A stretch of DNA of 64,000 nucleotides from Nevskia sp035651715 (GTDB taxonomy: Bacteria; Pseudomonadota; Gammaproteobacteria; Nevskiales; Nevskiaceae). Shown in pieces: positions 50,957 to 63,965 of the stretch. Position numbers and translations under genes: made by a program. How positions within the stretch are numbered: position 1 is the first letter of the stretch; the number at the start of each line of letters is the position of its first letter. The notes under the pieces were generated by a model. The model was not told the origin of the DNA and searched no databases. It saw only the letters and a list, made by a program, of their open reading frames with translations. The stretch is from the NCBI GenBank assembly GCA_035651715.1, contig DASRFD010000053.1:1-64000 (forward strand). Reading direction: 5' to 3'.

Positions 50957-51053
50957 TGCAGTCATTTCCACGTGACCTCAATCATGCGTTCGCTTCAGCC
51001 ATCCTGGCGCGGCCTCGGCGATCGCGGCGGGCGGCTCGCCAGGCTGCGATTCC

Positions 51054-52103
<1,050 letters not shown>

Positions 52104-52198
52104 CGGATTTCCTCAAATTGGGTGCCGCCGCCACCATGCGGCGATTTTTGCTTATTGTACCGCTGCCCATCCCGGCACTTTCCATCCCGGCATCCAGC

Positions 52199-55100
52199 AT
52201 GGCCATCCACGCCGTCCTGCACCATGAGACGATCTACCGCTATGACCGCCGCGTCGGTCTGTCGCCGCAGATCATCCGCCTGCGCCCGGCGCCCCATGCC
52301 CGCACCCCGGTGCTGTCCTACGCGCTGAAGATCGAGCCGAAGGACCACTTCATCAACTGGCAACAGGACGCCTTCAGCAACTGGCTGGCCCGGGTGGTGT
52401 TTCCGCAGAAGGTGACCGAGTTCAGCGTCACCGTCGACCTGGTCGCCGACATGGCGGTGTGGAATCCGTTCGACTTCTTCATCGAAAGCAGCGCCGAGCA
52501 GTTCCCGTTCCGCTACAGCGACGAGGCGCGGGAGGAGCTCAAGCCCTACCTGCGCGCCGCCCCGGCCGGCCCGCTGCTGCAGCAGTACCTGGCCGCGATT
52601 CCGCGCGAACCGTGCCGCACCATTGACTTCCTGGTCGGGCTCAACCAGCGCCTCCAGCACGAGATCCGCTACCTGATCCGGATGGAGCCGGGGGTGCAGA
52701 CGCCGGACGAAACCCTGGGCAAGGCGTCCGGTTCCTGCCGCGACTCCGGCTGGCTGCTGGTGCAGGTCCTGCGGCACCTGGGCCTGGCCGCGCGCTTCGT
52801 CTCCGGCTACCTGATCCAGCTCACCCCGGACGTGAAGTCGCTCGACGGCCCCTCCGGCACCGATCACGACTTCACCGACCTGCACGCCTGGTGCGAGGTC
52901 TACCTGCCCGGCGCCGGCTGGATCGGCCTGGACCCGACCTCGGGCCTGCTGGCGGGCGAGGGCCATATCCCGGTCTGCGCCACGCCCGAGCCGTCCAGCG
53001 CGGCGCCGATCAGCGGTGCGGTGGACGAGTGCGAGGTCGAATTCGGCCACCAGATGTACGTCCAGCGGCTGTACGAGTCGCCGCGCGTCACCCGGCCTTA
53101 CACCGACGAGCAGTGGGCGGCCATCGACGCGCTGGGCCACCAGGTCGACACCAGGCTCCAGGCCGGCGACGTGCGCCTGACCATGGGCGGCGAGCCGACC
53201 TTCATCTCCATCGACGACCGGCAGGGCGCGGAGTGGAACACCGCCGCGGTGGGCCCGACCAAGCAGGCCCTGGCCGACAAGCTGATGCGGCGCCTGCGCG
53301 ACCGCTTCGCCCCGGACGGCCTGCTCACCTACGGCCAGGGCAAGTGGTACCCGGGCGAATCGTTGCCGCGCTGGGCCTACTCCTGCTATTTCCGCGGCGA
53401 CGGCCGGCCCATCGTCCGCACCGACCTGGCCGGCGGCGCCACCGCGCCGGACATCAACAGCGCCCGCGCCCTGATCCGCGCCATCGCCCAGCGCCTGGAA
53501 GTGGCGCCGGCCAATGCCCTGCCGGCCTACGAGGACGCCTTCTACTACCTGCACCGCGAGCGCCAGCTGCCGGACAACGTCCTGCCCGAGGACAACAAGC
53601 TGAAGGACCCGGAGGAGCGCGCCCGCATCGCCAGGATATTCGAGCGTGGCCTGGACACGCCGCGCGGCTACGTGCTGCCGGTGCAGCGCTGGCAGTCGCG
53701 CGCCTGGATCTCGGAGCGCTGGAGCTTCCGCCAGGGCCGCCTGTTCCTCATCCCCGGCGACTCGCCGCTGGGCTTCCGCCTGCCGCTGGAAGCGCTGCCC
53801 TGGCTGCCGCCGCTGGAGCGCCCGCAGCTGGTGCCCTACGACCCCTTCGACGAGCGCCCGCCGCTGCCGGAGCAGCCCGACGCGCGGCGCCAGCCCTACC
53901 TGCAGACCCAGGGCGCGCGCGACGACGCCGAGCTCCAGCGCCAGCGCCGCCGCCAGGAGCGCCTGCAGAAGCTCACCGCCGAGCGCGACCAGCCGGCGCC
54001 GGTGAAGCGCGGCGCCTACCTGGAGGGCGGCAACGTGCGCACGGCGCTGACGGTGGAGCCGCGCGAAGGCTTTCTCTGCGTGTTCATGCCGCCGGTGCAG
54101 GGCGTGGAGGACTACCTGGACCTCGTCGCCGCGGTGGAGGACAGCGCCGGCGAGCTCGATGTGCCGGTGCGCATTGAAGGCTATCAGCCGCCGGCGGATG
54201 CGCGTCTCAACGTGTTCCGCGTCACCCCCGACCCCGGCGTGATCGAGGTCAACATCCACCCCTCGCACTCCTGGGCGCAGCTGCGCGACCACACCGAGGC
54301 GCTGTACGAGGAGGCGCGCCTCACCCGCCTGGCCACCGAGAAGTTCCTGATCGACGGCCGCGCCACCGGCACCGGCGGCGGCAACCATTTCGTGCTCGGC
54401 GGCGCCACGCCGGCGGACTCGCCGTTCCTGCGCCGGCCCGACCTGCTCGGCAGCCTGCTGCGCTACTGGCAGAACCACCCGGCGCTGAGCTACTTCTTCT
54501 CCGGCCTGTTCATCGGCAGCACCTCGCAGCATCCGCGCATCGACGAGGCGCAGGACTCCACCCTGTACGAGCTGGAAATCGCCCTGTCGCAGCTGCCGCC
54601 GCCGGGGCGCAGCGTGCCGCTGTGGCAGGTCGACCGCAGCCTGCGCAACCTGCTGGTGGACCTGGCCGGCAACACCCACCGCACCGAGATTTCGATCGAC
54701 AAGCTGTACTCGCCGGACGGCCCCACCGGCCGCCTCGGCCTGGTTGAGTTCCGCGCCTTCGAGATGCCGCCACACCCGCGCATGAGCCTGGCGCAGCAGC
54801 TGCTGCTGCGCGCGCTGATCGCCTGGTTCTGGGAGCGGCCCTACACCCGCCCGCTGGTGCGCTGGGGCACCCAGCTGCACGACCGCTTCATGCTGCCGCA
54901 CCACGTCTGGACCGACCTGCGCGAAGTGCTCGACGACCTGCGCCGGGCCGGCTTCGCCTTCCAGGACGAGTGGTTCGCCGCGCACCACGAGTTCCGCTTC
55001 CCGCGCCACGGCAGCGTGCGCTTCGGCGACGTCGAGCTGGAGCTGCGCCATGCCCTGGAGCCCTGGCCGGTGCTGGGCGAGGAAGCCGCCGTCGGCGGCA

Positions 55101-55543
55101 CCACCCGCTACGTCGATTCCTCGCTGGAGCGCCTGCAGGTGCGCGTCACCGGCCTCACCGAAGGGCGCCACTTCGTCACCGTCGCCGGCCGCCGCGTGCC
55201 GCTCAAGCCGACCGGCGTGCGCGGCGAATGGGTCGGCGGCGTGCGCTACCGTGCCTGGCAGCCGGCCTCCGCCCTGCACCCCACCATCGGCGTGCACACG
55301 CCGCTGGTGTTCGACCTCTACGACGCCTGGAACCGCCGCGCCGTGGCCGGCTGCACCTACCACGTGGCGCATCCGGCCGGGCGTAATTACGAGACTTTTC
55401 CGGTCAATGCCTATGAGGCCGAGGCGCGGCGCCTGGCGCGCTTCGAGCCGTTCGGCCATACGCCGGACGGCTACTGGCCGGCGGAGGAGGCGCCGAACCC
55501 GGACTATCCGTACACGCTGGATTTGAGGCGCCCGCCTGTGTAG
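52199..55543 (+). CDS. Transglutaminase-like protein fused to DUF2126
   Basis: 1114 residues from ATG 52199; the longer frame to 52118 lacks a good start. Residues 1-90 are the bacterial transglutaminase N-terminal domain (AIHAVLHHETIYRYDRRVGLSPQIIRLRP). The core follows with Cys180 (SGSCRDSGW), His229 (DLHAW) and Asp245 (GLDPTSG), the intact triad. From about residue 290 the large DUF2126 domain extends to the end (LTMGGEPTFISIDDRQGAEWN, GLLTYGQGKWYPGE, FRAFEMPPHPRMSL). Such proteins occur with alpha-E and permuted ATP-grasp genes thought to make or modify peptides. Those partners are not adjacent here. Cytoplasmic by lack of signal. Confidence 0.92.
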   Translation: MAIHAVLHHETIYRYDRRVGLSPQIIRLRPAPHARTPVLSYALKIEPKDHFINWQQDAFSNWLARVVFPQKVTEFSVTVDLVADMAVWNPFDFFIESSAEQFPFRYSDEAREELKPYLRAAPAGPLLQQYLAAIPREPCRTIDFLVGLNQRLQHEIRYLIRMEPGVQTPDETLGKASGSCRDSGWLLVQVLRHLGLAARFVSGYLIQLTPDVKSLDGPSGTDHDFTDLHAWCEVYLPGAGWIGLDPTSGLLAGEGHIPVCATPEPSSAAPISGAVDECEVEFGHQMYVQRLYESPRVTRPYTDEQWAAIDALGHQVDTRLQAGDVRLTMGGEPTFISIDDRQGAEWNTAAVGPTKQALADKLMRRLRDRFAPDGLLTYGQGKWYPGESLPRWAYSCYFRGDGRPIVRTDLAGGATAPDINSARALIRAIAQRLEVAPANALPAYEDAFYYLHRERQLPDNVLPEDNKLKDPEERARIARIFERGLDTPRGYVLPVQRWQSRAWISERWSFRQGRLFLIPGDSPLGFRLPLEALPWLPPLERPQLVPYDPFDERPPLPEQPDARRQPYLQTQGARDDAELQRQRRRQERLQKLTAERDQPAPVKRGAYLEGGNVRTALTVEPREGFLCVFMPPVQGVEDYLDLVAAVEDSAGELDVPVRIEGYQPPADARLNVFRVTPDPGVIEVNIHPSHSWAQLRDHTEALYEEARLTRLATEKFLIDGRATGTGGGNHFVLGGATPADSPFLRRPDLLGSLLRYWQNHPALSYFFSGLFIGSTSQHPRIDEAQDSTLYELEIALSQLPPPGRSVPLWQVDRSLRNLLVDLAGNTHRTEISIDKLYSPDGPTGRLGLVEFRAFEMPPHPRMSLAQQLLLRALIAWFWERPYTRPLVRWGTQLHDRFMLPHHVWTDLREVLDDLRRAGFAFQDEWFAAHHEFRFPRHGSVRFGDVELELRHALEPWPVLGEEAAVGGTTRYVDSSLERLQVRVTGLTEGRHFVTVAGRRVPLKPTGVRGEWVGGVRYRAWQPASALHPTIGVHTPLVFDLYDAWNRRAVAGCTYHVAHPAGRNYETFPVNAYEAEARRLARFEPFGHTPDGYWPAEEAPNPDYPYTLDLRRPPV

Positions 55544-55592
55544 TCCGCCATATCGGGACGAGCGGAGGCCGGGCTGCACCATTCAGCCCGCA

Positions 55593-55621
55593 TTCAGGCA
55601 CTCACACCGAGGATTTATGAT
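55593..55621 (+). promoter_or_regulatory. Promoter of the OmlA-like lipoprotein gene
   Basis: TTCAGG (55593-55598), 17-base spacer, TATGAT (55616-55621), 32 bases upstream of the ATG at 55654. Confidence 0.55.
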
Positions 55622-55653
55622 GGCGTAGACGCCACCTGGCTGAGGAGGTTTCC

Positions 55654-56088
55654 ATGAAACGCACAACGATCCCCGCGCTGCTGCTCCTGGCCGCCCTGGC
55701 CGGCTGCGCGACGCCGGACGCGCGCATCAAGGGCGACCCGACCAGCTACGCCCAGCTCACCCCCGAGCAGCAGGCCCTGGTGAAGAAGGGCGAGATCGGC
55801 CTGGGCATGCCGGAAGCGGGCGTCCAGCTGGCACTGGGCAAGCCCGACCGCGTCACCGAGCACACCGACGCCAGCGGCACCCAGAAGATCTGGCACTACA
55901 CCGACGTCGACACCTACGGCACCGTCGGCGCCGGCTATCCCTGGTATCCCTACGCCTATCGCCGCCACTTCTTCTACGACCCGTTCTTCTATCCGGGTTA
56001 CTACGCCTACCCGGCACAGGTCGAGACCGACCGCGTGCGCGTGGTGTTCAAGGACGGCAAGGTCACCGCCATCGAGCGGGAAAGCTAA
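55654..56088 (+). CDS. SmpA/OmlA-like outer-membrane lipoprotein
   Basis: 144 residues with a GAGGAGG Shine-Dalgarno. The signal peptide ends in LLAALAGC (Cys18 or so). IGLGMPEAGVQLALGKPDRVTEHTDASGTQKIWHYTD has the 'G-M-x-x-x-x-V-x-x-xLGxPD...W-x-Y' pattern of the SmpA/OmlA (BamE-like) fold. A Tyr/Pro-rich loop (YPWYPYAYRRHFFYDPFFYPGYYAY) interrupts it before the final strand VVFKDGKVTAIE. It may serve in outer-membrane assembly; the inserted Tyr-rich loop is unlike BamE. Confidence 0.8.
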   Translation: MKRTTIPALLLLAALAGCATPDARIKGDPTSYAQLTPEQQALVKKGEIGLGMPEAGVQLALGKPDRVTEHTDASGTQKIWHYTDVDTYGTVGAGYPWYPYAYRRHFFYDPFFYPGYYAYPAQVETDRVRVVFKDGKVTAIERES

Positions 56089-56212
56089 GGCGGCGTCGGC
56101 TCCGGCCAGCCAGCCACTCTCCGCCGGTAGAAGGCGGGGGGTCCGCGCCACCAAGGCCGTCACCGCGGAAAGGGGCTGCTCCAGCGCATCGCCGGGCGCT
56201 TTCGCCCCTTCC

Positions 56213-56230
56213 GTGTGAACAGCGTCACAC
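56213..56230. promoter_or_regulatory. Consensus CRP/Vfr/Clp-type binding site
   Basis: GTGTGAACAGCGTCACAC: perfect symmetry in the form TGTGA-N6-TCACA, the consensus of the cAMP/c-di-GMP-responsive CRP family. It lies 98 bases before the ATG at 56328. Confidence 0.7.
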
Positions 56231-56327
56231 GCGCCTCCCGTCCACTCCGTCCGCCCTGGCCGCTTTTCAGCGCCACTCCGTTCTTGAGAGTGAAGCCGCC
56301 TGCCATAAGGCGGCAAGGAGCAGGCTC

Positions 56328-56789
56328 ATGGATCGCATCACCCGTCACCGCTGCATCGCCTTTGCCGCCGCCGCGGCCGCGTGGCTCGCCACAGGAAACG
56401 CCGCGGCCGACGCCGTTAGCGCGCTCGCATCCGCCGCGGGCGGCACGCCCGGCGCGCTCGCCTACGCCACCGACAACGCCGCACTGGCGGCGCAGTGCTC
56501 GATCATGGTGATCGGGTTGCTGGCGATTACCGGCGCCTGCTTCGCCTGGCTGTTGTACCTGATGCTGACGGCGCCGCCGGAATGCGGGGAGCAGCCCCAG
56601 CCGCCGAAACCCGCAACCGCTGCGCCGGAATCGCCGGTCGACTCCGGCGACGCCCACGGCAGCCTGCTCTGGCTGCTGCCACCCGCGCCGCCGCCGCAGC
56701 CGCTGCTCCTGGGCGGCACCGCCACAAGCCTGCTGCTGCGCCTGCTCCGCCGCTGGATCGGCGCCCACCTCGGCACGGGGCCGATGTGA
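56328..56789 (+). CDS. Small membrane protein upstream of ECF sigma factor
   Basis: 153 residues; AAGGAG Shine-Dalgarno 9 bases before the ATG. A signal-like N-terminus (FAAAAAAWLATGNAAA) is followed by a second hydrophobic helix (about 57-80, SIMVIGLLAITGACFAWLLYLML) and a Pro-rich tail containing another hydrophobic patch. No family recognised. It ends 113 bases before the sigma gene and lies downstream of a CRP-type site. A regulatory role (for example anti-sigma) cannot be shown: it lacks a zinc anti-sigma motif. Confidence 0.5.
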   Translation: MDRITRHRCIAFAAAAAAWLATGNAAADAVSALASAAGGTPGALAYATDNAALAAQCSIMVIGLLAITGACFAWLLYLMLTAPPECGEQPQPPKPATAAPESPVDSGDAHGSLLWLLPPAPPPQPLLLGGTATSLLLRLLRRWIGAHLGTGPM

Positions 56790-56902
56790 AGCGCCGCGGA
56801 CTCCAACTGCGCGACCGGTCCTGGTCGCGGCGCACGCGCCGCCGGGCACGGTTTCTGCCAGAATCGGGCGTGCACCGGGTGGAGCAGGCCAGGGGGCTGC
56901 CG

Positions 56903-57493
56903 ATGCCGGACAGGGCCGCAGGGGAAGTTGCGCAAGCCAGCGATCTCGGCGCGCCCGCCGAGGTGCGCCAGGCCGCGCGCGAGCTGCTGCCGCTGTTCTA
57001 CGACGAGGTGCGGCGCCTGGCCCAGCGGGAACGCCGCCGCGCCGGCGCCGCCCGGCACGGCGACGAAACCCTGCAGACCACCGCGCTGATCCACGAAGCC
57101 TACCTGCGCATGCGCGGCAGTGCCGGCTTCAACGACCATGCCCACTTCCTGCGCGCCGCGGCGGTGGCGATGCGCCACGTGCTGATCGACCACGCCCGCG
57201 AGCGCCTCGCCGGCAAGCGCGGCGGCGGCGTGCGCGCGCTGCCGCTGGAGCATGCCGAGGACGTCGGTATCCAGCCGGACGAGCAGCTGATCGAAGTGGA
57301 CGCCGCCCTCGGCCGCCTGGCCCGGCTCAACCCGCGCCTGGCGCAGATCGTCGAATGCCGCTTCTTCGCCGGCTACGACGAGAACCAGACCGCCGAGGCG
57401 CTCGGCATCGCCGACCGCACCGTGCGCCGCGACTGGGTCAAGGCACGCGCCTGGCTGCGGGTCGAGCTGGGCCGCGGAGCGGCCGCGCCGTGA
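56903..57493 (+). CDS. ECF-subfamily RNA polymerase sigma factor (Ser/Thr-kinase-associated, Sig-70_X6/ECF43-like)
   Basis: 196 residues from ATG 56903 (AGGGGG Shine-Dalgarno). Region 2: LLPLFYDEVRRLAQRERRR, TTALIHEAYLRMRG, HFLRAAAVAMRHVLIDHARERLAGKRGGG. Region 4: ALGRLARLNPRLAQIVECRFFAGYDENQTAEALGIADRTVRRDWVKARAWLRVEL. The pattern is that of the Sig-70_X6 class found with Ser/Thr kinases; related ECF43 sigma factors are activated by kinase phosphorylation (for example EcfP with PknT of Vibrio). Here a Ser/Thr kinase lies 0.9 kb downstream on the other strand and no anti-sigma gene is seen, in line with kinase control. Targets unknown. Confidence 0.92.
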   Translation: MPDRAAGEVAQASDLGAPAEVRQAARELLPLFYDEVRRLAQRERRRAGAARHGDETLQTTALIHEAYLRMRGSAGFNDHAHFLRAAAVAMRHVLIDHARERLAGKRGGGVRALPLEHAEDVGIQPDEQLIEVDAALGRLARLNPRLAQIVECRFFAGYDENQTAEALGIADRTVRRDWVKARAWLRVELGRGAAAP

Positions 57494-57663
57494 AATGCAC
57501 GCAACACCGTTTCATCCGAGCAGGCGGAACAAGCCTCGCCGACCCCCGGGCGCCGGCCCTCGCGGACACGGCGCAGAAGCACATGGATGGCTTCATGCGG
57601 CATTGCCTCGCGCAATATTCGTCCAACCAATAACCAACGATACAAGCTCAGGAGATTCCATCC

Positions 57664-58209
57664 GTGTCCACTCTCGACCTGTTCGTCCAGATGCTTGAGA
57701 ACGAGCCGGGTTGCCGCTCGACCAACCCCGGCTTCCCTCCCGTACTCAACTTCCCGCCCTACGCCGACACGCCGCGCCAGGCCGTTCCCCCGTATCAGAC
57801 ACGCCTGCTGATCAGTGCCAGCATGGACGCGGCGCGCGTCTACCAACTCGCACAATATTTGAAGGGCACGCTGAAGGACCTATTGCTCGAAGGCGCCGGC
57901 TACATCTTCATGGAGAGCGGCGCCTCGAAAATCCCGGAATCGGAGCTGTTCCGGATGATGGTTGACCACTGGCCGCCGCCACCGCCATCCCACGTGGTGC
58001 GCCACCTCGAAAATCTCGTCAGCATGTACCTGGTCGAAGTGTGGCAAGGCGAGCAGATTCCTGGCCATCCAACCGGGCTCAAGAAATCGATCGAGCAAAT
58101 CATCATGGGCGTGCTGGGGCATGGGGCGGATGGACCAACCGGTACAAATGGCCCGCACCTCAATGTCGTCATCCCTATCCCCCTGCCTCCTCGAAAAACC
58201 GAGACCTAG
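57664..58209 (+). CDS. Unknown protein with C-terminal ADGPxGxNGPHL motif
   Basis: 181 residues from GTG 57664 behind CAGGAG. No signal peptide or membrane span. The middle is helical (MDAARVYQLAQYLKGTLKDLLLEGAGYIF, VVRHLENLVSMYLVEVW). Near the end, residues 155-166 read ADGPTGTNGPHL, followed by NVVIPIPLPP. The next gene's peptide has ADGPGGSNGPHL. G+C is visibly lower than in the flanking core genes. I do not recognise the family. Its place between sigma factor and kinase suggests that it belongs to that regulatory unit. Confidence 0.65.
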   Translation: MSTLDLFVQMLENEPGCRSTNPGFPPVLNFPPYADTPRQAVPPYQTRLLISASMDAARVYQLAQYLKGTLKDLLLEGAGYIFMESGASKIPESELFRMMVDHWPPPPPSHVVRHLENLVSMYLVEVWQGEQIPGHPTGLKKSIEQIIMGVLGHGADGPTGTNGPHLNVVIPIPLPPRKTET

Positions 58210-58248
58210 TTAGCTACGTCTATGTTCCCAGGGAGCCAAGATCGAACC

Positions 58249-58276
58249 CACATTCCGGCGGTGATGCCGGAGTGTG
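58249..58276 (+). other. Hairpin between the two NGPHL-motif genes
   Basis: CACATTCCGGC (58249-58259) pairs with GCCGGAGTGTG (58266-58276) with one T-G pair and a 6-base loop. No T-tract follows, so an mRNA-stability or translation-control element is more likely than a terminator. It lies 25 bases before the peptide's ATG. Confidence 0.5.
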
Positions 58277-58301
58277 GGGTCATACAAAACTGGGTAATCG
58301 A

Positions 58302-58434
58302 ATGAAAAATCGAAGCAAACTGGTTGCAATGCTATTCATTGCCGGACTCGCCAGCGCTGCACTAGCCGATGGGCCCGGCGGTTCTAACGGTCCTCATCTT
58401 GACCAACAGACATTGCCGTTAATCTTCGCCTTAC

Positions 58435-58454
<20 letters not shown>
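58302..58454 (+). CDS. 50-residue secreted peptide precursor with NGPHL motif
   Basis: Signal peptide MKNRSKLVAMLFIAGLASAA, then LA and a likely cleavage after Ala22. The predicted mature 28-mer starts DGPGGSNGPHLDQQTL and ends in a hydrophobic, Gly-ending tail (PLIFALLTGAFG). The motif ADGPGGSNGPHL (residues 22-33) matches the end of the preceding protein, but nearly every codon uses a different third base. Its last 20 bases overlap the convergent kinase gene. No known peptide family recognised; a secreted signal or a kinase ligand is possible. Confidence 0.6.
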
Positions 58455-61446
<2,992 letters not shown>

Positions 61447-61714
61447 CGCGTTATCCCTTGGCCTGGGCGGGCGCTCCCTGGTGTTGGCGCCCGGCCCCGG
61501 CGGGCATCATCCGGCGGCGCGGGCACCGGGGCAAGCGCGCGAACAGGGGGCTGTCATTCACGGGCTTGGGGAAGGGGCGCGCTCCCGCCACGGCCGAAGC
61601 GGGCGGGCGACGCGGCGGGCGGAACGGCGCCGGTAGCCAGCATTACCGGCTCCACCTGCCCGGATCGGCGATAATCACGCCCATCCCGATACCCCCTTGC
61701 TCCCGGAGCCTGCC

Positions 61715-62899
61715 ATGTCCACCGACCCCATCGTCATCGCCTCGATCGCCCGCACCCCCATGGGCGGCATGCTCGGCGTGTTCTCGCCGCTCAGCGCCAA
61801 CCAGCTCGGCGCCGTCGCCATCAAGGCCGCGGTGGAGCGCGCCGGCCTGGGCGCCGCCGACATCGACGAGGTCATCATGGGCAACGTGCTGATGGCCGGC
61901 CAGGGCCAGGCCCCGGCCCGCCAGGCGGCGCTGGGCGCCGGCCTGGACAAGGCGGTGCCCTGCACCACTCTCAACAAGATGTGCGGCAGCGGCCTGAAGG
62001 CACTGATGTTCGCCCACGACCAGCTCAAGGCCGGGACCAACCGGGTGGTGCTCGCCGGCGGCATGGAGAGCATGACCAACGCTCCGCACCTGCTGCTGAA
62101 GGCTCGCGGCGGCTACCGCTATGGCCACGGCGAGCTGCTCGACCACATGGCGCTGGACGGCCTGGAAGACGCCTACGAGAAGCGCACGCCGATGGGCGTC
62201 TACGCCGAGCGCACCGCCGAGAAGTACGGCTTCACCCGCGCCCAGCAGGACGAGTTCGCCATCACCTCGCTGACCCGCGCCCAGAAGGCCACCGCCGACG
62301 GCAGCTTCGCCTTCGAGATCGCCGGCGTGGAAGTGCCGGGCAAGGGCGGCGTGGAGAAGATCACCGCCGACGAGCAGCCCGGCAAGGCCAGGCCGGAGAA
62401 GATCCCGACCCTGAAGCCGGCCTTCAAGAAGGACGGCACCGTCACTGCCGCCAATGCCAGCTCCATCTCCGACGGCGCCGCCGCGCTGGTCCTGATGACC
62501 CAGTCCGAGGCCGAGCGCCGCGGCATCAAGCCGCTGGCCCGCGTGCTCGGCCACGCCCAGCACTCGCGCACCCCCAGCGAGTTCACCATCGCCCCGGTCT
62601 ACGCCATTGGCAAGCTGCTGGAGAAGCTGAACTGGACCGCCGCCAACGTCGATCTCTGGGAGATCAACGAGGCTTTCGCCGTCGTCACCATGGCGGCGAT
62701 GAAGGAACACAAGCTGCCGCACGACAAGGTCAACATCCACGGCGGCGCCTGCGCCCTGGGCCACCCCATCGGCGCCTCCGGCGCGCGCCTGGTCACCACC
62801 CTGGTCAGCGCGCTGCGCAAGACCGGCGGCAAGCGCGGCATCGCCAGCCTGTGCATCGGCGGCGGCGAGGCGGTGGCGGTCGCGTTCGAGACGATCTGA
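61715..62899 (+). CDS. Acetyl-CoA C-acyltransferase (thiolase)
   Basis: 394 residues from ATG 61715. Thiolase catalytic residues: Cys90 in NKMCGSGLKAL, His in GGACALGHPIGASGARL and the second Cys in SLCIGGGEAVAVAFE. Normal length for a biosynthetic or degradative thiolase (acetoacetyl-CoA). It makes or splits 3-ketoacyl-CoA. No beta-oxidation operon adjoins, but the 3-hydroxyacyl-CoA-type SDR at 15952 could act in the same route. Confidence 0.95.
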   Translation: MSTDPIVIASIARTPMGGMLGVFSPLSANQLGAVAIKAAVERAGLGAADIDEVIMGNVLMAGQGQAPARQAALGAGLDKAVPCTTLNKMCGSGLKALMFAHDQLKAGTNRVVLAGGMESMTNAPHLLLKARGGYRYGHGELLDHMALDGLEDAYEKRTPMGVYAERTAEKYGFTRAQQDEFAITSLTRAQKATADGSFAFEIAGVEVPGKGGVEKITADEQPGKARPEKIPTLKPAFKKDGTVTAANASSISDGAAALVLMTQSEAERRGIKPLARVLGHAQHSRTPSEFTIAPVYAIGKLLEKLNWTAANVDLWEINEAFAVVTMAAMKEHKLPHDKVNIHGGACALGHPIGASGARLVTTLVSALRKTGGKRGIASLCIGGGEAVAVAFETI

Positions 62900-62925
62900 G
62901 GCGGCGCCGGGGCTTCCTGCGGTTG

Positions 62926-62953
62926 GCCCCTCTCCTGCAGGCGGGAGAGGGGC
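62926..62953. repeat. Inverted repeat downstream of the thiolase gene
   Basis: GCCCCTCTCC (62926-62935) pairs with GGAGAGGGGC (62944-62953). No T-run. A related CTTCTCCC...GGGGAGAGG stretch recurs after the next gene at about 63888-63910, so this is probably a dispersed intergenic motif. Confidence 0.5.
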
Positions 62954-63108
62954 GCAGGCCCGCTGCGACAATCCACCGCGGAATTCCGTATCCTCTGCGC
63001 ACTCCCAGTGTGAACGCGGTCAAGGAAGGACCGGGCCATGTCGCTCCACCCAGCGCAGCTGAGAAATACATCGCATTCGCCGGTCGCCGCGACGGCTAGA
63101 CTGCGCCG

Positions 63109-63870
63109 ATGCTGACACCCATCACCCGCGACGCCGGCACCGCCGCCAGCCGGTCGCGCATGCCCCTGGCCACCTGGCTGCGGGTGCTCGCCGGGCGCGG
63201 CGACAGCGAACTGCTGCTCGGCGGCACCGGCCATCTGCTGCTCAGCCCGGAAGAAGAGCACAACGTGGCCAGGCAGCTGCGCGGCGGCGTCCTGCCGCGG
63301 CTGTTTCCCGAGGGCGGCTTCGCCCAGGTCTGCCTGCTCACCGGCTTGGCCCCGGGGGCGGACCTGCTGCTGGCGCGGGTGCTCAGCGGCTGGCTGCTGG
63401 AGCGCGACATCCCGTTCCGCATGGTCGGCCTGCTGCCGGTGCCGCCGGAAAACCTGCTGGAGGACTGGCTCGACAGCCTGCCCGAAGTCGACGAGACCCA
63501 TGCCGCCGGACAGCGCCAGCAGCGGCGCGAGCAGATCGAGGGCACCCTGGCCTCCTGCGAAACCATCGTCGACCTGATGCCGCCGGGCAGCGGCGACGCC
63601 GACCTGGCGAACCAGGCCTTCCGCGAGCGCCAGTACCGCCTGCTTGCCGCCTGCCTGGCGCAGCGCTCGGACATCCTGATCGCCATCCTGCGCCAGCAGA
63701 ACCTGCTGCGCCCGGGCGGCACCGCCGAGGTGGTGGACTGGCGCCGCAACCCGCTCCATATTCCCGCCGAATTCTGCACCGACCCGCCGCCTCCGCCGGA
63801 CGGCGCGGGCCACCGGCTGATCGTGATCGACCCGGCCGTCGATTACACTGCGGCCGGGGATGGCGGATGA
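63109..63870 (+). CDS. SLOG-like (Rossmannoid nucleotide-binding) protein
   Basis: 253 residues. The order of motifs LLTGLAPGADLLLARVLSG, FRMVGLLPVPPENLLEDWLDSLPEVDET, a helical stretch FRERQYRLLAACLAQRSDILIAILR, and GGTAEVVDWRRNPL fits SLOG/TRPM-type Rossmann domains ('TGLAxGADxxxA', 'SDxLIAxxDG', 'GGTxxxVxxA'). SLOG proteins sense or make nucleotide ligands, often in stress or defence settings. No partner effector is visible before the window ends. Confidence 0.65.
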   Translation: MLTPITRDAGTAASRSRMPLATWLRVLAGRGDSELLLGGTGHLLLSPEEEHNVARQLRGGVLPRLFPEGGFAQVCLLTGLAPGADLLLARVLSGWLLERDIPFRMVGLLPVPPENLLEDWLDSLPEVDETHAAGQRQQRREQIEGTLASCETIVDLMPPGSGDADLANQAFRERQYRLLAACLAQRSDILIAILRQQNLLRPGGTAEVVDWRRNPLHIPAEFCTDPPPPPDGAGHRLIVIDPAVDYTAAGDGG

Positions 63871-63965
63871 GCTGAAGGATTTCATCCCTTCTCCCGGATG
63901 TGGGGAGAGGACCTGAGGCGGGGGCCGGGCGCCCGGTCCGTCGCCAGAGGCAAGCGGGGGGCATC

